The notes under the pieces: generated by a model
What the model was told of the DNA's origin: nothing
Seen by the model: the letters and a program-made list of their open reading frames with translations, nothing else
The model's database searches: none
Assembly (NCBI GenBank): GCA_965368765.1
Contig: CBDUOF010000428.1
Coordinates: forward strand, 1 to 5,011
Source: Leptofilum sp965368765
GTDB taxonomy: Bacteria > Chloroflexota > Anaerolineae > Promineifilales > Promineifilaceae
Length of the DNA stretch: 5,011 nt
Direction: 5' to 3'
Position numbers and translations under genes: made by a program
Shown: one piece after another, positions 1 to 4,959 of the stretch
Layout: each line of letters begins with the position of its first letter
Numbering within the stretch: position 1 is the first letter of the stretch

Positions 1-2
1 TT

Positions 3-1403
3 ATTCCTACGTTCCGCCAAATGCGGAATCCTCATTTAATCCCCGATCCAATTCGCCAGAAGCTGCGGGATGTTGGACTCTGGGATCTTAACCCACTTAA
101 TTTATTTCGTATTACCTGGCACAACGAGCCAACCGCGCATGGTGGCGGATTTGGCGATGCCAACTACATTGAACTGCCATCAGAACTGACCGGCGTCGCG
201 GCGCGCATTGTCTTGGTTGTCGGCAAATGGTTTCCGACAGGAGCCCACAAGGTTGGGGCGGCCTTTGGCTGCTTGGTGCCGACTTTGGTGACAGGCCAAT
301 TTGACCCAACTACGCAAAAAGCCGTCTGGCCCTCTACTGGCAACTACTGCCGGGGTGGTGCCTATGATTCTAACTTATTGGCCTGTGAATCAATTGCCAT
401 TTTACCGGAAGGCATGAGCCGCGAACGCTTTGAATGGCTGGCTCAGGTGGCTGGGGAAACAATCAAAACGCCAGGAACCGAAAGCAACGTCAAAGAGATA
501 TTTGATAAATGTTGGGAACTGCGTAATTCTGGTCAAGATTTAGTTATCTTTAATCAGTTTGACCAGTTGGGAAACTATTTGTGGCATCATGAAATCACTG
601 GCCCAGCCATGGAAGAGGTGCTCAAGCAAATAATGGGTCCAAATGACCGCTACCGAGGGTTGACCGTTACCACTGGTTCTGCGGGGACCATTGCTGCAGG
701 GGATTATTTGAAAAAGCTGTACCCGGAGAGCAAGATTGCGGCCAGTGAAGCCCTACAATGCCCCACCATGTTGAACAATGGGTTTGGGTCACATCGTATC
801 GAGGGAATTGGCGACAAGCATATTCCCTGGATTCATAATGTGAAAAACACGGACATGGTTATTGCCATTGACGATAAAGCCAGCATGGCGCTGACGCGAC
901 TGTTTAATGAATCAGCCGGGCAAGAATACCTGGTGGAGCAAGGGGTGTCTGCAGATTTGGTGGAGCGGCTAAACTTGCTCGGCATTTCTGGTATTGCCAA
1001 TATGCTGTCGGCCATTAAGTTTGCCAAATATTATGAGCTTACTGAAGAAGATGTGGTCATGACCGTGGCAACGGATTCGATGGAGATGTATCACAGCCGG
1101 GTTGCGGAGCTACATGAGAGTGAAGGAGCTTTCACGGCTATAGATGCAGCTGGTGCGTTCCAACGGCATTTGCTGGGACAAACAATTGATAATATGGAAG
1201 AGTTGAGCTATTACGGCCGTAAACGAATCCATAACCTGAAATATTACACTTGGGTTGAGCAACAAGGGAAGACCTACGAGGAAATTCAGGCACAGTGGTA
1301 TGATGACGACTACTGGACCAGTATTCCAGCCATGGCGAATGAAATTGATACGCTCATCGATGCGTTTAACAAACGGGTTGGGTTGTTGGACAACCTGTCT
1401 TAA
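3..1403 (+). CDS. Fold-type II PLP-dependent enzyme (cysteine synthase-like superfamily), 5'-partial
   Basis: Probably a cytosolic pyridoxal-phosphate enzyme acting on an amino acid by beta-elimination or replacement; its substrate is unknown. Numbering starts at the first in-window ATG (base 21, 460 residues to the stop). Lys77 in GAHKVGAAFG is the likely Schiff-base lysine. STGNYCRGG (105-113) is the Asn loop that contacts the cofactor ring. TTGSAGTIAAG (217-227) is the Gly-rich phosphate-binding loop. EGIGDKHIPW (261-270) resembles the GIG segment of cysteine synthases, and TDSMEMYHSR (351-360) fits the C-terminal Ser/Thr region near the pyridine nitrogen. It is much longer than O-acetylserine sulfhydrylase (about 310 residues), with extra N- and C-terminal parts. 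The frame stays open upstream of ATG 21 (residues IPTFRQ), no ribosome binding site precedes that ATG although the other complete genes have strong ones, and the upstream residues look like homologous protein, so the real start is probably outside the window. Superfamily is confident; calling it cysteine synthase would be over-annotation. Confidence 0.88.
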   Translation: MPTFRQMRNPHLIPDPIRQKLRDVGLWDLNPLNLFRITWHNEPTAHGGGFGDANYIELPSELTGVAARIVLVVGKWFPTGAHKVGAAFGCLVPTLVTGQFDPTTQKAVWPSTGNYCRGGAYDSNLLACESIAILPEGMSRERFEWLAQVAGETIKTPGTESNVKEIFDKCWELRNSGQDLVIFNQFDQLGNYLWHHEITGPAMEEVLKQIMGPNDRYRGLTVTTGSAGTIAAGDYLKKLYPESKIAASEALQCPTMLNNGFGSHRIEGIGDKHIPWIHNVKNTDMVIAIDDKASMALTRLFNESAGQEYLVEQGVSADLVERLNLLGISGIANMLSAIKFAKYYELTEEDVVMTVATDSMEMYHSRVAELHESEGAFTAIDAAGAFQRHLLGQTIDNMEELSYYGRKRIHNLKYYTWVEQQGKTYEEIQAQWYDDDYWTSIPAMANEIDTLIDAFNKRVGLLDNLS

Positions 1404-1411
1404 ATAACTGA

Positions 1412-1443
1412 GGTGGGGCTTTGCTTTTTCGTGAAGCCTCACC
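1412..1443 (+). terminator. Imperfect terminator-like hairpin after the PLP enzyme gene
   Basis: Left arm GGTGGGGCTTT (1412-1422) pairs with right arm GAAGCCTCACC (1433-1443) as an 11-bp stem containing two G-U pairs, around a 10-base loop (GCTTTTTCGT). It lies 9 bases after the TAA stop. The T-run is in the loop and the sequence after the stem (ATTTGATTC) is only weakly T-rich, so this may be a weak or leaky terminator or an mRNA 3'-end stabiliser. Its position between two probable transcription units supports the call. Confidence 0.45.
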
Positions 1444-1445
1444 AT

Positions 1446-1473
1446 TTGATTCATGGCAGTATCACAATATCAT
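1446..1473 (+). promoter_or_regulatory. Candidate sigma70 promoter for the transporter operon
   Basis: A -35-like TTGATT (1446-1451, 4/6 to consensus) and a -10-like TATCAT (1468-1473, 5/6) are separated by 16 bases. They lie just after the terminator-like hairpin and about 40 bases before the first permease start, leaving a short leader. This is a match by eye to a degenerate motif in AT-rich DNA, so it is only a candidate. Confidence 0.35.
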
Positions 1474-1501
1474 AAAGAGAAGACCTGGAGAAGTTTGCAT
1501 T

Positions 1502-1510
1502 GAGGAGGAG
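1502..1510 (+). promoter_or_regulatory. Strong ribosome binding site that selects the GTG start at 1515
   Basis: GAGGAGGAG is an extended anti-16S complement, with AGGAGG at 1503-1508 ending six bases before GTG 1515. A possible upstream TTG start at 1500 would place this purine run inside the coding sequence and would rely on a weaker GGAG at 1487-1490. The spacing therefore favours GTG 1515. Confidence 0.7.
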
Positions 1511-1514
1511 AAGC

Positions 1515-2747
1515 GTGCGAAATAGCAGGTTCGACAGCGTATTTTTTCAGCGACTATATGATACATTGCTACCCTTTGCCGCTGTATTGGCTGCATTCTT
1601 AATTGGTGCAGTGCTGCTGTTATTGCAAGGCGTCAATCCTATTGAAGCGTATCAGGCTTTGTTTGTTGGGGCGTTTGGCAGCAAGAATGGACTTTCAGAC
1701 ACGTTGGTAAAAGCAATTCCTTTAATGTTGGTCGGGCTAGGAATTGCGATTGCCTTCCGTGGTGGCGTTATCAATATTGGAGCGGAAGGCCAAATCATTG
1801 TTGGGTCCCTGCTGACCACCTACATTGTCGTGCAAATGGGGGAAAGCTTGCCGCCAATTTTGGGCATTGCCATTGGCATGTTGGCTGGGGCGTTTATGGG
1901 GGGCGTATGGGGAGCGATTCCAGGCTATCTGAAAGCAAGGCTGGGGGTGAATGAAATTCTCAGCACCATCATGATGAACCAAATTGCGATACAGATTGGC
2001 TTCTATTTGCTGCGGGGCCCAATGATCGACCCGGCTGAACTGGAAGCCGGTACCAACATTCCGCATTCAGCCCGGCTGGCAAGACTGTATGATCTGCCAC
2101 GTTTCACTGATTTGGCGCAATCGCTGGGCCTTACGAAGTCGGCTGACGAGTTGGGCCTGACGGGGTACCTGGCTGAGCTTTACGGCGTCCTCGTGGAGCC
2201 ATCCCGGCTACATACGGGGCTTATTTGGGCTGTTATTGCCGCCATTTTGGTCTATGTATTGCTGTGGCGCACGACGATTGGTTATCGCATTCGAGCGGTG
2301 GGATTAAACCCTCACGCCTCGCGGTATGCTGGCATGACCGTGGGACGAACGATGGTGCTTTCGATGACGCTAAGCGGCATGTTTGCTGGATTGGCGGGCG
2401 CCGTGGAGATCTTAGGGCTACACCATCGCATGTTTGAGCCAACGGCCGTTTCTGCCGGTTATGGATTCACAGGCATTGTGGCCGCATTATTTGGCAAACT
2501 TCATCCGCTGGGCATCATTCCCTCCTCCATTTTGTTTGGGGGATTGCTGGTAGGCGGTGACAAAATGCAGCGTGCCATGCAAGTTCCTCAGGTCCTCATC
2601 ACCGCCATTTTAGGCATTGTTGTCTTGTTTGTGGTCAGCACCGACTACTTCATCCGCAAGCGAGCCAATCGTCGTGTATCAGTGAACAACGTTGCTAACT
2701 CTGACAAAGATGATGACCAGACCTTAGGTGTAGAGGTGCAAGCATGA
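1515..2747 (+). CDS. BMP-type nucleoside ABC transporter permease 1 (NupP/YufP-like)
   Basis: Integral membrane subunit of an ABC importer of the BPD_transp_2 family that takes up nucleosides or related compounds delivered by a BMP lipoprotein. From GTG 1515 it has 410 residues. Hydrophobic segments lie near 18-38, 63-82, 86-106, 113-139, 151-166, 236-251, 277-302, 316-348 and 357-380. Family hallmarks are INIGAEGQIIVG (86-97), GVNEILSTIMMN (144-155) and the cytoplasmic loop GYRIRAVGLNPHASRYAG (256-273), which should contact the ATPase. The protein is longer than the roughly 350 residues usual for NupP. The excess is in the loop before the sixth segment (about 167-235) and a polar, acidic C-terminal tail after 380 (SDKDDDQ). 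TTG 1500 is an alternative start adding five residues; the ribosome binding site favours GTG 1515. Its stop overlaps the next gene's start (ATGA), implying translational coupling. Permease identity is confident; the substrate is inferred from the family. Confidence 0.9.
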   Translation: MRNSRFDSVFFQRLYDTLLPFAAVLAAFLIGAVLLLLQGVNPIEAYQALFVGAFGSKNGLSDTLVKAIPLMLVGLGIAIAFRGGVINIGAEGQIIVGSLLTTYIVVQMGESLPPILGIAIGMLAGAFMGGVWGAIPGYLKARLGVNEILSTIMMNQIAIQIGFYLLRGPMIDPAELEAGTNIPHSARLARLYDLPRFTDLAQSLGLTKSADELGLTGYLAELYGVLVEPSRLHTGLIWAVIAAILVYVLLWRTTIGYRIRAVGLNPHASRYAGMTVGRTMVLSMTLSGMFAGLAGAVEILGLHHRMFEPTAVSAGYGFTGIVAALFGKLHPLGIIPSSILFGGLLVGGDKMQRAMQVPQVLITAILGIVVLFVVSTDYFIRKRANRRVSVNNVANSDKDDDQTLGVEVQA

Positions 2748-3691
2748 ACAGCGAGCTAACCACGTTGACTATTATTGTAGGTATCCTGCATTCTGGCATT
2801 CGGCTGGCCACTCCCTACCTCTATGCAAGCATTGGCGAAATGTTCTCGCAGCGCTCTGGCGTGCTTAATCTGGGCGTTGATGGGATTATGCTAATGGGGG
2901 CATTTTTCAGCTTCTTTACCGTGTTTAAGACGGGGAGTTTGCTGCTGGGTCTGCTGGCTGCGGCGCTGGTCGGTGCCGCCATGGGGCTCATTTTGTGTGT
3001 CGTTAGCATTACCTACCAGGCGGAGCAAGGCATAAGCGGTATTGGCCTATACATGTTTGGTCTGGGCGCCTCCAGCTTGCTCTTCAAAACGATGTTAGGC
3101 ACGGTAGAAGGCATCAAGGGCTTCTCGGAACTGGAATTTTGCGTCGGCAGCTTTTGCCTGGCAGATATCCCAGTCGTGGGGGATATCTTTTTTAGCCACA
3201 GCCTGATGACGTACGGTGCTTTTGCCCTCGTACCCATTGCCTGGTGGGTTCTTAACAAAACGACCTGGGGATTAAAAATCCGCTCTGTTGGACAAAATCC
3301 AGAAGCTGCAGATTCATTGGGCGTCAACGTGATACGCGTCAGATATACGGCCGTTACCCTCGGTGGCGTTTTGGCCGGTATTGCTGGTGCCTCACTATCA
3401 ATTTCACTCTTGGGTATTTTTCAGGAAAATCTGACCAATGGTATGGGCTTTATTGCCGTTGCATTGGTCTACTTTGGCAGTTGGCGACCCGGCGGCGTTT
3501 TAGTCGGTGCCCTGCTCTTCAGCCTGGTCAATGCGTTGCAGCTCTGGGTACAGGTATTAGACCTCAACATTCAGTCAGATTTTGCCGTGATGCTGCCCTA
3601 CCTGCTTACGATTATTGCCTTGGCGCTGCCCTTCCGACGCTCGCTGCAGCCAGCGATGCTCACCAAACCGTTTACGCGGGGTGAAAATTAA
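2744..3691 (+). CDS. BMP-type nucleoside ABC transporter permease 2 (NupQ/YufQ-like)
   Basis: Second membrane subunit of the same importer, expected to form a heterodimer with the preceding permease. It has 315 residues, the usual length for NupQ-type proteins. The signature GEMFSQRSGVLNLGVDGIML (31-50) is clear; most relatives I recall have Glu where this has Asp46. Other family segments are EQGISGIGLYMFGLG (94-108), the ATPase-contact loop LKIRSVGQNPEAADSLGV (177-194) and GMGFIAVALVYFGSWRPGGVLVGALLF (233-259). Hydrophobic segments lie near 8-27, 40-60, 66-89, 97-117, 153-170, 202-225, 234-246, 250-270 and 279-296. An extracytoplasmic loop holds a Cys-X4-Cys pair (C133, C138). The ATG lies inside the stop of the first permease (ATGA, 2744-2747), and GAGGTG at 2733-2738 is a good ribosome binding site five bases upstream. 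No ATPase gene follows; the next gene is the binding lipoprotein. Family is confident; substrate is inferred. Confidence 0.92.
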   Translation: MNSELTTLTIIVGILHSGIRLATPYLYASIGEMFSQRSGVLNLGVDGIMLMGAFFSFFTVFKTGSLLLGLLAAALVGAAMGLILCVVSITYQAEQGISGIGLYMFGLGASSLLFKTMLGTVEGIKGFSELEFCVGSFCLADIPVVGDIFFSHSLMTYGAFALVPIAWWVLNKTTWGLKIRSVGQNPEAADSLGVNVIRVRYTAVTLGGVLAGIAGASLSISLLGIFQENLTNGMGFIAVALVYFGSWRPGGVLVGALLFSLVNALQLWVQVLDLNIQSDFAVMLPYLLTIIALALPFRRSLQPAMLTKPFTRGEN

Positions 3692-3702
3692 TGTTGTTGA
3701 TT

Positions 3703-3720
3703 AGTGATCGCTTGATCACT
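3703..3720. promoter_or_regulatory. Perfect 7+7 inverted repeat between permease 2 and the binding-protein gene
   Basis: AGTGATC (3703-3709), a four-base GCTT spacer and GATCACT (3714-3720) form a perfect dyad. It begins 12 bases after the permease 2 stop and ends 29 bases before the lipoprotein ATG. It could be a repressor operator, since a -35-like TTGATT (3697-3702) and a -10-like TGTAAA (3722-3727) flank it, or a small RNA hairpin that protects the lipoprotein message. It is too short and not T-tailed enough for an efficient intrinsic terminator. Confidence 0.45.
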
Positions 3721-3737
3721 TTGTAAAACTATTTTCT

Positions 3738-3743
3738 AAGGAG
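3738..3743 (+). promoter_or_regulatory. Strong ribosome binding site of the lipoprotein gene
   Basis: AAGGAG ends six bases before ATG 3750 and is preceded by T, giving TAAGGAG, close to the full anti-16S complement. It fixes the lipoprotein start and suggests high translation, as expected for a binding protein made in excess over its permeases. Confidence 0.75.
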
Positions 3744-3749
3744 AAGGAA

Positions 3750-4880
3750 ATGAAAAGTAAAAGATGGTACGTTATTGGATTGATGCTCATTCTTAGCTTG
3801 TTGGTTGTAAGCTGTGGCGGCACTGAAGAAACGGCCGCTCCTGAGCCAGAAGATACAACCGCCCAGGACAGCACAGAAGCAGTAGAAGAAACGGCCGTTG
3901 AGGAAGTGGATGAAGCTGAAGCCGATGAAGCGATGGAAGAGATGGACATGGATTATCCAGAAATCGATCCCATCCGGATTGCCCTTGTAATGCCCAGCAC
4001 CACCACTGATTTGGCGTGGAGCCAATCAATCTACGACTCGTTGGTCATTTTGCAAGACCATTACGGTGAAGAAAATTTCGAGATCGCCTTTACCGAAAAC
4101 ATGTTTAACGTCACCGACGCCGCTGCAGCCATTCGGGATTATGCAGCCGATGGTTACAACCTTGTCATTGCCCACGGGGCACAGTACGGCACCTCACTCT
4201 TTGAGATTGCCCCCGACTTTCCTGAAACCAGCTTCGCCTGGGGCACAACCACCAATACGGGCGCAGACGAAGGCGTGACCAACGTGTTTGCGTATGAACC
4301 TCGCGCCGAGCAGGGTGGCTACGTCAGCGGTGTCGTTGCCGCTTACCTCACCGAAGCAAATATCATTGGGCTGGTTGGCCCGGTTGACGCCGGGGACGCC
4401 AAGCTGCACGTCGATGGCTTCCTGGCTGGCGTGGCCGACACAAATCCAGACATTCAGGTCAATGTTTCTTTCACTGGCTCATTTGGTGACACGGCACTGG
4501 CTGCCGAAGCTGCCAATACACAGATTGCTGCAGGCGCCGATGTACTGACAGGCTCATCACAGCAAGTTGTTGGGGCTATCGGCGTTGCCAGCGAGAAAGG
4601 GGTTCCCTGGCTAGGCATTCAGGCGGACCAAAGCCCAGCTGGCGCAGATGTTGTCGTAGTCACTGTTCTGTATGATTGGGTACCCACTTTGTTGGAGATG
4701 ATTACGTCTAACCAGGCGGGCGAATACGGCGGTCGTGTTCTGCAGCTCACCTTAGCCAATGGCGGACAAACAATGATCTATGCAGACAGCTTACCGGCTG
4801 AAGCCGTAGAAGCTGGCAACGCAGCCATGCAGGGCATCATTGATGGCAGTATTGAGATTGTAGCAGAACCACGTAATTAG
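3750..4880 (+). CDS. BMP/PnrA-like nucleoside-binding lipoprotein of an ABC importer
   Basis: Extracytoplasmic, lipid-anchored substrate-binding protein that should deliver nucleosides or nucleobases to the two upstream permeases. It has 376 residues. A basic start (MKSKRW) and hydrophobic core (7-20) lead to a relaxed lipobox VVSC, with Cys22 as the predicted lipidated residue. Residues 26-73 form a linker with 22 Asp/Glu in 48 residues and no Lys or Arg. The periplasmic-binding fold starts at RIALVMPSTTTDLAWSQS (76-93). BMP-family features follow: GYNLVIAHGAQYG (135-147), FPETSFAWG (157-165), EQGGYVSGVVAAYL (187-200), IIGLVGPVDAG (205-215), GFLAGVADTNPDIQV (223-237), GADVLTGSSQQVVGAIGVASEKGVPWLGIQADQ (262-294). 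Its mature domain matches TmpC/PnrA and B. subtilis NupN-like proteins in order and length. It follows the permeases after 58 bases, the reverse of the common binding-protein-first order, and may have its own promoter. Ligand specificity cannot be read by eye. Confidence 0.92.
   Translation: MKSKRWYVIGLMLILSLLVVSCGGTEETAAPEPEDTTAQDSTEAVEETAVEEVDEAEADEAMEEMDMDYPEIDPIRIALVMPSTTTDLAWSQSIYDSLVILQDHYGEENFEIAFTENMFNVTDAAAAIRDYAADGYNLVIAHGAQYGTSLFEIAPDFPETSFAWGTTTNTGADEGVTNVFAYEPRAEQGGYVSGVVAAYLTEANIIGLVGPVDAGDAKLHVDGFLAGVADTNPDIQVNVSFTGSFGDTALAAEAANTQIAAGADVLTGSSQQVVGAIGVASEKGVPWLGIQADQSPAGADVVVVTVLYDWVPTLLEMITSNQAGEYGGRVLQLTLANGGQTMIYADSLPAEAVEAGNAAMQGIIDGSIEIVAEPRN
3825..3897 (+). repeat. 13-bp direct repeat in the acidic linker coding region
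   Basis: GAAGAAACGGCCG occurs at 3825-3837 and again at 3885-3897, exactly 60 bases (20 codons) apart and in the same reading frame, encoding EETA twice. An additional 8-base repeat GATGAAGC lies just beyond, at 3909-3916 and 3924-3931. This fits linker growth by short in-frame duplications, although recurrent use of the ACGGCCG word could also explain part of it. Confidence 0.6.
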
Positions 4881-4894
4881 CTTTCATGAATAGC

Positions 4895-4944
4895 GTAAAA
4901 AGTGAATAGCGGCGGGTTCAGTCCAGCTGCTGTTCACTTTTTAC
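4895..4944 (+). terminator. Intrinsic terminator ending the transporter operon
   Basis: The outer 12 bases GTAAAAAGTGAA (4895-4906) pair perfectly with TTCACTTTTTAC (4933-4944). Pairing continues inward for seven more base pairs (4907-4913 with 4926-4932), including two G-U pairs, giving a 19-bp stem around a 12-base loop. The right arm holds a five-T run (4938-4942) and the left arm the matching five-A run, so it could also terminate transcription from the opposite strand. It starts 14 bases after the lipoprotein stop. Confidence 0.85.
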
Positions 4945-4959
4945 TCACCACTTCCTATT

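Noticed and set aside
1381..1395. Hairpin GGTTGT-TGG-ACAACC at the end of the PLP enzyme gene
   Set aside because: Short stem with a 3-base loop inside codons and no T-tract after it; the 1412-1443 hairpin is the better terminator candidate.
1110..1454. Minus-strand open frame of 114 codons across the end of the PLP enzyme gene
   Set aside because: It lies almost wholly antisense to a well-supported coding region, has no recognisable domain and no good ribosome binding site; its product looks like a reverse-frame shadow.
1404..1514. Search for a purine or other riboswitch in the leader of the transporter operon
   Set aside because: The leader left after the candidate promoter is only about 35 bases and holds no conserved aptamer pattern I can recognise.
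2225..2442. Short open frames on both strands inside permease 1
   Set aside because: Both are shadows of a conserved permease region; neither has family motifs or a start signal.
3716..4029. Overlapping minus-strand open frames rich in Ser, Ala, Leu or Phe opposite the lipoprotein N-terminus
   Set aside because: Their composition is the direct antisense consequence of the GAA/GAT-rich acidic linker (for example Ser/Thr runs), and they overlap a confident gene.
694..4745. CTGCAG occurs seven times (694, 949, 3306, 3644, 4123, 4528, 4740)
   Set aside because: More than the roughly one expected, but a 6-mer built from common Ala and Leu/Gln codons (GCTGCA, CTGCAG) is easily explained by amino-acid content and codon use.
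4883..4890. 8-base palindrome TTCATGAA after the lipoprotein stop
   Set aside because: Single short palindrome with no context to support an operator; chance occurrence is plausible.
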